This document shows positions 41,555-51,631 of a stretch of 64,000 bases of DNA, one piece after another. This stretch comes from Galerina marginata (taxonomy: Eukaryota; Basidiomycota; Agaricomycetes; Agaricales; Galerinaceae), in contig JAECYW010000016.1 of the NCBI GenBank assembly GCA_023014335.1, positions 1,240,001 to 1,304,000 on the forward strand. The letters run 5' to 3'. Below the pieces are notes generated by a model. That model was not told the origin of the DNA. It searched no databases and saw only the letters and a list, made by a program, of their open reading frames with translations. Each line of letters begins with the position of its first letter. Within the stretch, counting starts at the first letter, position 1. Both the position numbers and the translations under genes were made by a program.

Positions 41555-42817
41555 ATGCCATCAGTGGGTCAACCTATCACAGGTAAAACTAGTGCCTTCT
41601 TGAACAACGAAGGTCAACAAGAAGAATCTACTTCTCGTTCCTCTGTCTCACAAATGTCAACGATTCAAATCACTCCGGAATTGCGTTCTTTATTGGAAAA
41701 GGAGTGCGAGCAAAGAAAGAAACGGAATGAAGACCGCAAACGAAGGAGAGAACAGGAAGGAAACGTTGAGGATGTCTCTGATGATGAAGGAGACCTTGTG
41801 CGGTCTTTGTTGGGGGATGAATTATCTAAAGCAGATTTTTCACACAAAGATACGTCCAATGGTTCAATTACTCCCACTCTGTCTGCTTCCCCTGCCGAAA
41901 ACCTACCTTCTGCCGAAAACCTACCCTTGATTCATTTCAAGAATCCGGAAATTATCTTTTCAGACCAAGAAGCCGAGGGCAGAGAATTTACTGTTCACGA
42001 CGACTCGATCCCAGAGTCTATCTCGATGCTTGCTAAGTGTCACAAGACTCCTCCTTTGTCTTTATTCCTGGGCGAATCTTTGGACCGTATCAAATGTGGA
42101 AGGGACATCAAATATGTCAAAGTTGGGACCGGAGAATTCGCCAACATGAAACTTCTCGATGTGGCCGGATTTCCCCCGGACTCTTCGCTCGACAAAACCC
42201 AATGGACGCAAGCTTACAACACCTTCCTCGCTTTTGTAGCCAAATCCATGGGCAAACAAATCTACGAAGGATTTTTATCGCATTGGGACACGATGTTGAA
42301 GGATCAGAATTTTGTTCATTGGTACTGCGCTTACCGAAGTTTCGATGAGAAAATTCGCCAACATTTCTTCACGGCACCCTACATTATCGATCCATCATCT
42401 GTCCAGTACAACTCGGCTTTGCAGGAAGCCAAACTTTGCATGAACATGTCTCCAGCATCCTCAGGTCCGCAATTCCAGCCTTTCACTGGCAACCGTTATT
42501 CTTCTCCTCGTTGGCACCCTTATGCTAACAATTCTCAACGGCCCTTTCGTGCCCGCCCAAAGATTCGGTGCTTGCGATGTGGAGCAGATGAGGGACATCG
42601 CGCCAACTCGTGTACCGCGGAAACCCCTTCTCGGCAAGGAAGAGCCTTTGTCGTGCGAGCAGTTGGACAAGGACTCGAACGTATTTCCGACTCCCGTCCA
42701 GTCTGCATCCGTTATAATCTCGGGGTGTGCAGCGTCTCTGAACCCAACCACCCAATCCATATCTGCTCTTTGTGCTCCGACTCCCACCACGGAGCGGCAG
42801 CTTGTACTCGAAACTGA
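41555..42817 (+). CDS. Ngaro gag-like protein
   Basis: About 420 residues from the first ATG at 41555; the open frame begins slightly upstream. The N-terminal third is charged and coiled-coil-like ('LLEKECEQRKKRNEDRKR'). A central region resembles the capsid part of basidiomycete DIRS elements ('TQWTQAYNTFLAFVAK'). Two zinc knuckles follow: CLRC-x5-H-x4-C near residue 345, and a canonical CX2CX4HX4C, 'CSLCSDSHHGAAAC', at the C-terminus. It should package the element RNA. The end overlaps the RT frame by about 300 nt in the +1 frame. It also contains a short internal repeat (PAENLPSAENLP). Confidence 0.82.
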   Translation: MPSVGQPITGKTSAFLNNEGQQEESTSRSSVSQMSTIQITPELRSLLEKECEQRKKRNEDRKRRREQEGNVEDVSDDEGDLVRSLLGDELSKADFSHKDTSNGSITPTLSASPAENLPSAENLPLIHFKNPEIIFSDQEAEGREFTVHDDSIPESISMLAKCHKTPPLSLFLGESLDRIKCGRDIKYVKVGTGEFANMKLLDVAGFPPDSSLDKTQWTQAYNTFLAFVAKSMGKQIYEGFLSHWDTMLKDQNFVHWYCAYRSFDEKIRQHFFTAPYIIDPSSVQYNSALQEAKLCMNMSPASSGPQFQPFTGNRYSSPRWHPYANNSQRPFRARPKIRCLRCGADEGHRANSCTAETPSRQGRAFVVRAVGQGLERISDSRPVCIRYNLGVCSVSEPNHPIHICSLCSDSHHGAAACTRN

Positions 42818-44662
42818 ACGCTTCCGTGTTACCACTCCATATTGCCCGTCTGCTTGGAAATCTATGTTGGAGGACTGTAACCTCACCCAAAAGTATCCCA
42901 ACCTCGTCCACGACTTAATATATGGATCTCCTATTGGGAATCCACCTATTCTCACTAAAACCTTTATCCCTCCAAATATGCCTTCCGCCAATTTACACCC
43001 GAAAACTATTGATGACTTTTTATTTGAAGAAAAAGCGGCCAACCGAATGTCCGGTCCTTTCTCCGTTGACGAAGCTTCCTTTATTTTAGAAGGACATTTT
43101 CGAACGGCACCTCTCGGTCTCTTCGAAAAAGACCCTGGATCTGCTAATTACCGTATGATTCGTAATCTCTCAGCATTGGATGATAGCGGAACGTCTACAA
43201 ATGATTGGCTAGATGCACATGATATCGTTATTATGTGGCATTCTTGTTATCACGTAGCCGATTATGTGAGTATCTTCCTTCTAGCTGCCCATCGTGGGGG
43301 CTATTCGTCATGGTTGCCCATCGTGGGGACCTGTTCGTATGGTTGCCCATCGTGGGGACCTTTCTTGTGGTTGCCCATCGTGGGGACCTTTTACCTTGGT
43401 TGCCCATCGTGGGAACCTTCTGTCTATTTCTGCCGACAATAATTTCTTGGAACTTATTGCCCGACGTTTAGATTGCACGAGCTCCACCAGGAACCCAAGC
43501 TGCTAGTTTGGATGTCGTCAAAGCTTATCGTAACTCACCCATTGCCCCCTGTCATAAACGCTTCATCCCTGTTCAATGGCGTAGTGGTATTTGGATCGAC
43601 CATAATGCACCGTTTGGCATGACAACATCAGGCAACATACAGGGCACTGTCGGAGACGCTACAGTAGACGTACTCCATGCCAAGGACATTGCCCCCGTCT
43701 TCAAATGGGTCGATGATTTTGACTTCTTTCGCTCTCCTATCGGAATCGATTCAACAGGCAACTACATCTATGCTTATGATCTTTCGACAATTATCGGAAT
43801 TACTGACCCACTTGGAATTCCGTGGCACAACTTGTCCGAAAAAGGTCATGATTTTGCTTCAACGACCGAGTATGCTGGTTTTCTTTGGCAAATTGATCGC
43901 AAAACAGTCTGTCTACTGGAAAAGAAGCGTCTGAAATATCTATCAAAAGTAGAAGAGTTTACAAAGAAAACCACAGTTCAAGCAAAAGACGTCGCCTCCA
44001 TTCATGGCACCTTACAACACGCTTCTTTCATTTATCGCGACGGCCGTTCCTTCCTCCCTTCCCTAACTCGCTTCCTCTCTTCCTTTCCCAACAAATATTC
44101 CTCACGTCATATCAACTCTTCCGTTCTTAACGACCTCCTCTGGTGGACCTCCACCCTCAAAGTACCCAATATTTCGCGCTCTCTCCGCCCACGTCCTACT
44201 ATTGACCCAGGTATTTGGGTCGATGCGTCTACATCTTGGGGTATCGGCCTCATAGTGGATAACAACAAATGGTCTGCCTGGCGACTTTCCTCTGGTTGGA
44301 ATTCTGACGATCGAGATATTGGATGGGCAGAAGCAATTGCGGTTGAAATTGCTGTTTCATGGATTACCTCAGTTTGTGACTTTCAAGATGTTGATGTTTT
44401 GATCAGGAGCGACAACACTGCAGTCATTGATGCCTATAAAAAGGGGCGCTCGACTAACATTTCCCGTAATATGTGCATTCGAAGAATTTCTTCTTTATTA
44501 GTTTCACGCAATGTCTCAATTTCTCCTATTTACGTACGTTCAGAGGAAAACCTGGCAGACCCCATTTCTCGTGGTATTTTAGGACATCCCTCTTCTTGCA
44601 TCCTTTCCGGCTTCCAACCCCCTGATGGGCTGGAGAGATTTCTTATACAATGCACCGTCTAA
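42522..44662 (+). CDS. Ngaro reverse transcriptase-RNase H
   Basis: Copies element RNA into DNA. The frame runs 42522-43265 and 43472-44662, interrupted by 206 nt that begin GTGAGT and end GTTTAG; removing them restores the family sequence 'IARAPPGTQAASLDVVKAYR'. RT motif A is 'LDVVKAYRNSPI', the fingers/palm motif is 'APFGMTTSGNIQG', and the catalytic box is 'FKWVDDFDFF' (VDD in place of YxDD, as in DIRS elements). The RNase H part has 'IWVDASTSWGIGL', 'GWAEAIAVEIAV', 'IRSDNTAVIDAYKKG' and 'NLADPISRG', giving the D-E-D-D set. The N-terminal start is uncertain because the frame overlaps gag; Met codons exist at 42522 and 42864. The frame ends 13 nt inside the recombinase gene. About 644 residues. 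Confidence 0.87.
43285..43430 (+). repeat. 29-bp minisatellite inside the RT intron
   Basis: Five tandem units of 28-29 bp with the core TGCCCATCGTGGGGACCT. Each core holds a small inverted repeat, CCCA-TCG-TGGG. The array fills most of the 206-nt intron-like segment 43266-43471. Confidence 0.85.
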
Positions 44663-45891
44663 CTTTACAACATTCTCAGAACTTGAGCCCTAAGTACTCT
44701 ATTCTATCTGATCCTACACCCCTTCAACTTGGAAGAAAACCTCCCCACCGTCGATCCTCTACCATTGCACCATCCTCACTCCGCCCACATGTCTTTGCCC
44801 ATGAGCGCCTGTCCTCATGGCATTCCACTCATGGCAACCGCATTTTTCAATCACTTGCTGACAAGTTTCCCTCCCATTTGATTGATAAATGGCGCACCAT
44901 GCTAGAATCTTCTGTTGATCTCGAAACTCGCAAAAACTACGGAGCTGGCCTTTTACGCTTCACTCAATTTTGCGACAAATACCACATTTCTGAAGCAGAC
45001 CGCATGCCTGCCAGCGAACAACTCATTTCCCTTTTTGTTGCTGACTTCGGCGCTGGCTTCGTGAAAAGCAAAACAGTCTCATCATGGCTTACAGGCCTTG
45101 AAATGTGGCACACCTTGAACGGTGCTAGCTGGTATGGTGGTGAATTACTCAAACGATCAAAGAAAGGAGTTAACAAACTTGCTCCTCTGAATCGCTCAAA
45201 GCCCGAGAAGGAACCGGCTTCATACGACCACATGTCCGCCTTGTACCGAAATTTAGACTTTTCCAACACTAAAGATGCAGCCATCTGGGGTGCAACAGCG
45301 ACAGCCTTCAAAGACTGTTGCCGTCTTGGAGAACTTGCTCTCAAATCAAGAAATTCTTTTAACCCTGCCAAAAATGTCTCTCGCGATTGTCCGATAAAGC
45401 GCGGCGTCACCTCCAATGGTCGAAAATTCCTGGAATTCAAAATCCCATGGTCGAAAACTACTGGATTTAATGGAGCTTGGATTTTTTCTACAGCAACAAA
45501 TGACCCCATAAACAGTGTCTCTGCCATTGAACACCATCTTTTCGTCAACCAAGCGGTTCCTAATTATGCTCCTCTCTTTGCCTATGAGACAACTACAGGT
45601 TGGTCTCCTCTCACCATCGATGACATCATGTCAAGGTGCCATGACATATGGTCAGATTGTCACCTTCCTTCTCCAACCGGCCATGGCTTCCGCATCGGAG
45701 GTGCCACATTCCTTCTTCTTTGCGGTGTTGATCCATGGGTTGTAATAAAACTAGGTCGTTGGTCATCAAAAGCATTTTTATTGTACTGGCGGAAGGTAGA
45801 ATCAATCCTCGCGGTTTTTCTCCCTGAATCCGCTCCTACCTTACAGAAGATTAGAGAATCATTGTCCCAAATTGCTTCCTTTCAATCGTAG
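44650..45891 (+). CDS. Ngaro tyrosine recombinase
   Basis: Integrates the circular DNA intermediate by site-specific recombination in place of a DDE integrase. 413 residues from the ATG at 44650, which overlaps the RT stop by 13 nt. The core-binding-like domain includes 'RKNYGAGLLRFTQFCDKY' and 'KTVSSWLTGLEMWHTLNG'. Catalytic residues: Arg in 'TAFKDCCRLGELAL', Lys near 'FKIPWSKTTG', His-x-x-Arg in 'GHGFRIGGATF', Trp in 'KLGRWSSKAF' and the nucleophilic Tyr in 'LLYWRKVE'. The set is complete and no frameshift is seen. It lies directly before the B1 repeat. Confidence 0.92.
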   Translation: MHRLTLQHSQNLSPKYSILSDPTPLQLGRKPPHRRSSTIAPSSLRPHVFAHERLSSWHSTHGNRIFQSLADKFPSHLIDKWRTMLESSVDLETRKNYGAGLLRFTQFCDKYHISEADRMPASEQLISLFVADFGAGFVKSKTVSSWLTGLEMWHTLNGASWYGGELLKRSKKGVNKLAPLNRSKPEKEPASYDHMSALYRNLDFSNTKDAAIWGATATAFKDCCRLGELALKSRNSFNPAKNVSRDCPIKRGVTSNGRKFLEFKIPWSKTTGFNGAWIFSTATNDPINSVSAIEHHLFVNQAVPNYAPLFAYETTTGWSPLTIDDIMSRCHDIWSDCHLPSPTGHGFRIGGATFLLLCGVDPWVVIKLGRWSSKAFLLYWRKVESILAVFLPESAPTLQKIRESLSQIASFQS

Positions 45892-45954
45892 TAATTTCTT
45901 TGGGGAAAGGCTCAATCCAGAGGATTTCACCTTGTGGTCATTTCATTCCCATTG

Positions 45955-46050
45955 GGGGAAAGGTTCCATCCTCTGAATTGATAAACACAAGAGCTATTCA
46001 AGCTCTTTCCCCCCTCTCGTTGTTTGCAGTTAATTAGAACGCTAGTCAGC
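45955..46050 (+). repeat. Ngaro split direct repeat B1
   Basis: 96 bp, starting 'ggggaaaggttccatcctct' and ending 'gctagtcagc'; identical to B2. It contains the inverted repeat AAGAGC-tattcaa-GCTCTT followed by a pyrimidine run. The preceding 'CAGAGGAT' near 45916 is complementary to its 'ATCCTCTG'. Confidence 0.93.
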
Positions 46051-46202
46051 TTGCAAGTTGTGCCATCAGGAGTTCACGAGTGAGGGCTCAACTAAGGCTG
46101 ACTAAGCGGGAGAAGTTTAGAAATCGCGGAGGCGATTTTATGGGTTCGCATCTCTGACTCTCAACGTCACCTTCGTTGCGAGCACTTCTTAATTATTTGC
46201 TA
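46051..46202 (+). repeat. Ngaro split direct repeat A2
   Basis: Identical to A1 over 152 bp; abuts B1 without a gap. Confidence 0.95.
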
Positions 46203-46231
46203 CCCACCCACCAACACCCTGTTTATTGATT

Positions 46232-46327
46232 GGGGAAAGGTTCCATCCTCTGAATTGATAAACACAAGAGCTATTCAAGCTCTTTCCCCCCTCTCGTTGT
46301 TTGCAGTTAATTAGAACGCTAGTCAGC
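46232..46327 (+). repeat. Ngaro split direct repeat B2
   Basis: Identical to B1 over 96 bp; marks the right end of the element. Confidence 0.93.
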
Positions 46328-46642
46328 CAGGCAATAACGAGCGAGACATACGCGCCTTTGGTGAAGAGAGGGACTGACTAACAGCGACCGTTCTTAGAGA
46401 AACTTTTGAAAGGCAAGGGTTATAGGGGCAACAAGTACAGTGCTCGAGTAGAATCCAACAAATGTCCCAAAGTTTGGATACTTACGAGTACATGCAACTA
46501 GTAGGGGTCCATAGACTCCAAATGCTTAGCCGAAACATTGGTGTGAAAGCCCCGCAGCCGTGTGTTCGCCATTACCCACCCCTTAGATGGCGATCTCGCT
46601 TAGAATACATACTTCAACAAGGCGCGTATTTAGACCCTCTGA
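46328..46642. other. Gap between the Ngaro element and the F-box gene
   Basis: About 300 bases without a recognised feature; probably holds the 3' end of the minus-strand F-box gene. Confidence 0.5.
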
Positions 46643-48638
46643 TTATCTTAGTTCAGAGGTAAAATCGTACGCGTCGTCTTTCATCCGATCATAGAACCTT
46701 TCATCGTCAGTCACATCCTCGAACAGATCCTTCTCCTGGTTGCTCCTGGATGGCCTCATCCTGGACTCCTGCCATTCCCAGTCGAGGTCGACTGCGTCAA
46801 GAAGCATTCTTCTCCTCGTGTAATGCTTTTCCGACACAGACTGAGGAAGGGGAAGAAAATCTTGAATGAGAAGTGACGTTCCGTCGGACATCGGTCGGCA
46901 TAATCGACCGTAGGAGGGGTCAAAGCAGAATTCCTTGCTCGACAAATCGGTTGACCTATTAGCGATGTTCACAGCTTTGGTTGAAATTTTATCATGTTGG
47001 ACACTTGATGGTGGTAATATTTGCTCTGAGGGGTCATCAGTGGATGAGGGAATACTTTTAATAGGTGGTTGTCGTTGAAGGGAAGGTGAAGATCCAGGGC
47101 CAGAAGTCACAAGAGAGAACAAGAGGCCGCGATAAAACCACGACATAACAATCCGGCCATCAGACCAGCGGTATCGCTGTTCAACCATTTCCGAGCTATC
47201 CATCAAAGAATAGCAGCCGACAAAGTTGGTATGACGTTGCTGTCCCGCTGATTCACCATTGGTTTTGCTGTCGCTTGCATAATTAGGAAGGCAAACCTGC
47301 TGCCTGAACGCCACGTCCTTGAACGGGGTGCGTTCTGAGTATTCCCAGATGTCGAATACCAACGGATGGTCCAGTCCGCTACCGGTATACCAATTGTCAA
47401 TCCCACATATGTAGGACGGCAAGTATTCCAGGTCGGGAAAAAGCGTAGTTCCTGTCACTGTGGATAGCGTATGTGAAGGTAGGTGTGTAATATGAGTGAC
47501 ACGGACGATTGGAGCATTTGATGAAGCTTGGTTTGAGAGTACTGGTATAGAATGAGAAAACAGATGATCAGGTATGTCCCAAATAACTACAGCACTGTCA
47601 TGGGCGAGTATAATCTTCTTAGAAGCAATGGTAATCTAGCAAACGAACTGAGTTAGGCGAAGTTACAAGGTGTTCCAGTCAGCCGAGATGCTTACATCCT
47701 TGAATCGACGTCTCTCAAATTCCCAGGTGACGAACTGATCCCGCACAAAGTCCCATACAAAGATTTGAGGAAGAGTTCTGGATAGAAAAACAAAAATATT
47801 TCCTGAGAGACAAGAGATAATCCTCCTGTTTCTCAAAACTGTTTGTAGCAAAACGGTTCGCAAGACTGAAAGCTCGTGAATGGAGGGATCGTATTCGAAA
47901 ACAGTGAAACTGTACCTGTAAAGGGAAGTCATGAGGACGTCGAGATACCGAGGAAATAACACATACGCAGAGGTGACGTTTGTATTTTCCGATACAACAA
48001 TACGTAACCTTCCATGGGGTGCTTGTCCGACTTTTATTTGGTTTATATCAGGTATGAAGGGGCGAAAGACCATATATTCCCCAGGATCGCTCCCACTGGA
48101 ATCAAAGAAACGTTCAAGGTCGATTACCATTAGCCGGGCATCAGAAGTCGCCACCACAAATCGACCACCAGGAACGAGGAACACCTTTCGGATGTCGGTT
48201 TCAACTTCCTCGCTATCTGATGGGTAAAGAGGAATGAGGAACTCGTAAAGCGGCCTGATCTGGCGGTTCCTGTAGCTCTTCTTTTGTTGTCTGCCCTCTA
48301 GCAACCTGATCATACGTGTTGGGGCCGTCGACGCGTGTTGCAGTTCTTGCAATGACATCGGGTCCGAGAGCTCGCTGGCGCGATCGAAGGTGGGACCGAA
48401 TATGGAATTGGTGAACACAGTACGTTGTAGAGCTTCCTTCCAGACTGAGAGAACCGAACAGGTGTAACGAAGGATCTTGCTCGTCTATGACGGTGCTACT
48501 AACTTAGTATCAATTCATAATTAGGCCCACCCGTTACTGACATACCTGCCCTACCGCCAAGATATCCATTGGTTGTAGAAAGGTAAAGATAACTGTATGA
48601 ATATCGAAAGGCAGATGGGTTAGATCCAATGGAGACAT
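46643..48638 (-). CDS. F-box protein with beta-propeller-like C-terminus
   Basis: Four exons (48638-48546, 48484-47967, 47915-47696, 47635-46643) give 607 residues. Exon 1 encodes the F-box start 'LTHLPFDIHTVIFTFLQPMD'. Exon 2 continues it ('TSKILRYTCSVLSVWKEALQ') and then carries 'FVVATSDARLMVIDLE', a blade-like strand set. Later 'IFVWDFVRDQFVTWEF' and 'IILAHDSAVVIWDI' look like propeller blades. The acidic tail 'LFEDVTDDERFYDRM' also occurs in a remnant at 59345-59640. It is presumably an SCF substrate receptor; the target is unknown. The 51-nt second intron (47916-47966) has no stop in frame. It seems to be the only intact member here of a family that left at least four fragments in the window. 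Confidence 0.82.
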
Positions 48639-49125
48639 CTGGAAAACCTTGTCGATGATGAGCAAGTAAAACTAGATGAAAGAGCTTGTTGACAAGATAT
48701 AGATCGGATCGTAATGTGTGACGAACACCGCAAGGGAGGTGGTCGAGTGCCTAGAGGGACAGTTGTCGGTGTCGCTGAATGCGATCGAACTTGAACTTGA
48801 GGTGAGTGTGACGATGACAGATTCAGTGACACTCACCGGTACCAGTCACAACACGAGAAGATCAAAAGTCATCCTGATTAGGTAGTAATTTCCAAAAGGA
48901 GTACGGTTTTGGGATGAGGAAAAGATGACAGCTTGGAGATTAAATTACAATTCAAACTTTTATTCAGTGTGAAAGATAAAACTGGCTCAAAGCAGACTTT
49001 CGCACGAAACAAGGCATGGATTGTCGAATTATATCCTAATATTTAGTGAAAATTGCGCTGCCATCATGTTCCGCCCCATATTAATACAGCCTTCGTACAC
49101 TCACTGGTTGGTTGACTGATGAGCT
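48639..49125. other. 5' region of the F-box gene
   Basis: No coding sequence supported; presumably holds its promoter. Confidence 0.45.
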
Positions 49126-49400
49126 ATGTTCACAGAATTTCATCATGATGGACACTTGACGGTGGTCAGATTTTACGGCATAAAAATCCGGCCGTCAGAC
49201 CAGCGGTATCGCTGTTCAACCATTTCCGACCTGTCCAGCAAATAATAACAGCCGACTCGGACAAAGTTGGTGTGGCGTTACTGTCCCGTTGATTCACCTT
49301 GGTTTAGCTGTCGCTCGCATAACTGGGAAATAGTAGGGATTTACAGGCTGACCTCTTGCCTGACCATTCTGAATATTTCCCAAATGTAGATATGTAGTAC
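49126..49400 (-). pseudogene. Fragment of an F-box gene (last exon)
   Basis: DNA-level match to about 46965-47290, inside the last exon of the neighbouring F-box gene. Shared blocks include 'cagaccagcggtatcgctgt', 'tcaaccatttccga' and 'gcagccgac' with 'acaaagttggt'. Frameshifting indels (an extra 'tcgg' before 'acaaagttgg', missing bases elsewhere) and truncated ends show it is dead. It lies about 2 kb from the parent region on the same strand. Confidence 0.75.
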
Positions 49401-49609
49401 ACGCTATAGTAGGGTATTGTGCTGCTGAAAGTTTGCACTTTCAACCTGGGGTTTCACCTTCAACATGCAGCACGAACTCGTCCAAGGAAAGATACAAAAT
49501 TCTATAAAAGTCCCTGACGGTGTTATTTGTCAAAAAAAAACCCGACTGAGGCTTTTCCAGGGCTGACTGAAGGGAATCAGTGTCCGGACTAATCTGTATT
49601 ATTTGTCAG

Positions 49610-51631
49610 TCACCGCAGATACTCTACATGAGAAGGCAGACATACTAGCCGCGATATCCGATTCACTCCTTGTAACCGACAGAGAATGTCTTTAAGATGG
49701 CGCTCAAACCTTTCGACAACTTCTCTGATTCCTTTACTATCGTCCTCGAAAGAAAGAGTTCTTGTTAGAGGTCCAGTAGATGTTATCTGTCTCCTCTGAT
49801 GCTGTAAGCCTTCGAGATGTGAGTACATAAAATTGTCATAAAGGTAGAGATTGAAGATCACACCTTTCTTATGCTCAGCCTGCGATCGAGACTCAGAGGG
49901 CACGTCAACAAGCTAGTACTCGTCAGTGCTGTTGGAAAAATATTAATGCGGTACTGCGCACCAGAGAACGTGCAACGTTTGGCGCCAGCGCACTAATTGC
50001 ATTGATAACATAATGTCCAAGCTTCGGATCTTCTGTGCCGGTGAACTGGGTTTGACAATTACGTAGACATTACAGAATGAAAATGACCCAGTCTTACCGA
50101 TTTCGGGGAGCTATGTGGTCATATGAGCAGTCAATTCACAAGCAATAATGGAGCAGAGTGACCTGTTAGCACCCTTGATATTGGTGAGAAAATCGCTCTC
50201 CTTGATATCACTATACTCGATGACATCAGCTCTGGGACTGGTTAATTAGCAGTACTTGGCAATATTCGTGGCGGTTACCTGTCCCCCTGGCGTTCGGTGT
50301 CCTTCGCCTTGATGCGACCGAGCGATTTATCCTCCTTGATGTCATTCTGGTCATTGTTATAGTGCCTGGCTCTCGTTAAATCACCGAGAATACAACGACC
50401 AATATTTAAGGGGTTTCACCTCATTGCCTGCCTCTTGGCGGCGTTTGTCTGATTGTCGGCGGGCAAATCGTGCTTCTTGATAACTTCTTGTTCATTGACA
50501 CTAGGTCTGACTCTAGTTAAATCGACAGTCACTTCGCGAGCAAGATTCATGGCGATTACCTGTCCCACTGACTTTGTGCATTCTTCGTTTCAAATTTGGT
50601 GAGCGGTTTTTCCTTCTTGAGCTCACCCTGGTCATTGAAATCTTCCCTGGTTGTACTTGAATTATCAAGAATGCAACGGCCAATATTCAAAGGGGTTTTA
50701 CCTTTCCGCCTGCCTCAGAGTGTCGTTCTTCAGGATGTTGGTGGGTAAACCGTCCATCTTGATATCGCCCTGCCAATTGACTCTGACTCCAGTTAGCAAT
50801 CATTTTTCATGTAGTATTCATGGTGAGTTACATGTACGGCTGATCCTGGGCGTCTTTCATCTCGGTGTCTGCCGATGAAGATTCGGGCGTCCTGGTTAAA
50901 TGAGTATGGATCTTAAGAGGCATATCGATGTTGTTTTACCTCTGGCTCTCGGCGCTCTTCACATTATGGACTCCGGACCCTTGAGAATAACGGGCCTTGT
51001 CGCGATCGAGTCGAGCTTTAAATCGTTCAAGTTGACGATGGAAACGAAGAACCATTGTATCGAAAGTCTCAATGTCTTCCTTTCGCTCTTTGAAGACCTA
51101 AACTATCATGGTTAACCCCCTAAAAATTGGAGTAAAGCAGGCGTGAAATACGTTTATATGCTGCGAAAGATGCCGGCAATCATGGTCATAGATGAGAACT
51201 ATAGAAAACACCGGAGCCGCGACTTTTAAGAATCGCCACGAGTTGAAAAACGCATAACATACGTTCAATCATCGACTTGATTATGTTCGCGTTTTTACGG
51301 GACTCAAACACCAGGTAGAGGTATTCCTGAATGAAGTGAAAATCTCTCCGATATAACGATGGATGGAACTTACATCGTGTAGTACCCCCCAATGCAGTGC
51401 CAATTTTGATGGCGGTTTGTGCTGGCGAACAAACGCGAACCACTTTGTGGGAACGCTCTCCGAGTCGAAAAGGCGTCCGATGTTAGAAAATTGTACCTCC
51501 GCGTCTGCTATCGTTGAGGTCAGCTGAAAAATATCGAGTTGAATTTCCTCTTGAATTTGTTCTCGCCGATTGGGGCTAGATTCTGTCGGTTCCCTTCGGC
51601 TATCAGCCTCGACGACGACGTCGGTGGACAT
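49610..51631 (-). CDS. Unrecognised coiled-coil family member I (with exon array)
   Basis: Start at 51631 (MSTDVVVEADS). Exon 1 ends at a GTAAGT donor after 'WGVLHD', the same place as in the copies at 53200 and 55665. Next come 'FESRKNANIIKSMIER', a helical exon with 'FKERKEDIETFDTM' and 'RLDRDKARYSQGSG', then six short symmetric exons (50891-50163). After those come 'HYVINAISALAPNVARSL', which parallels 'GIAALAPIV' and 'VLAALAPDL' of the other copies, and a helical exon with 'IREVVERFERHLKDILCRL'. I do not recognise the family. Long amphipathic helices around a short hydrophobic segment resemble the layout of alpha-helical membrane-active proteins, but that is inference. The exon set near the 3' end is uncertain and the hydrophobic hairpin looks shorter than in copy III. 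Confidence 0.5.
50163..50891 (-). repeat. Array of six symmetric, repeated short exons
   Basis: Exons 50891-50832 (60 nt), 50782-50702 (81), 50655-50560 (96), 50512-50420 (93), 50371-50279 (93) and 50237-50163 (75) are all multiples of three and all split codons in phase 2. The translations share a charged pattern: 'NDQNDIKEDKSLGRIKAKD' and 'EYSDIKESDFLTNIKG' are the clearest. The introns fall into two alternating types, one with 'AATATTGGYCGTTG' after its donor and one with 'CGCCAYGAATNTTGC'. This indicates duplication of a two-exon unit. Confidence 0.7.

Larger units (their letters stand above)
41381..46327 (+). mobile_element. Ngaro-type (DIRS order) tyrosine-recombinase retrotransposon, apparently complete
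   Basis: The element has the split direct repeats that define Ngaro elements: A1 (41381-41532), coding part, B1 (45955-46050), A2 (46051-46202), a short spacer, B2 (46232-46327). A1 equals A2 over 152 bases and B1 equals B2 over 96 bases as far as I can read them, which implies a young insertion. It encodes gag, reverse transcriptase-RNase H and a tyrosine recombinase, each with catalytic motifs. No target-site duplication is seen at the edges ('gtgagt' left, 'caggca' right), as expected for recombinase-mediated integration. Confidence 0.93.

Noticed and set aside
43285..43430. CRISPR-like array
   Set aside because: Five units with 28-29 bp period and no distinct spacers, in a fungal retrotransposon; it is a minisatellite.
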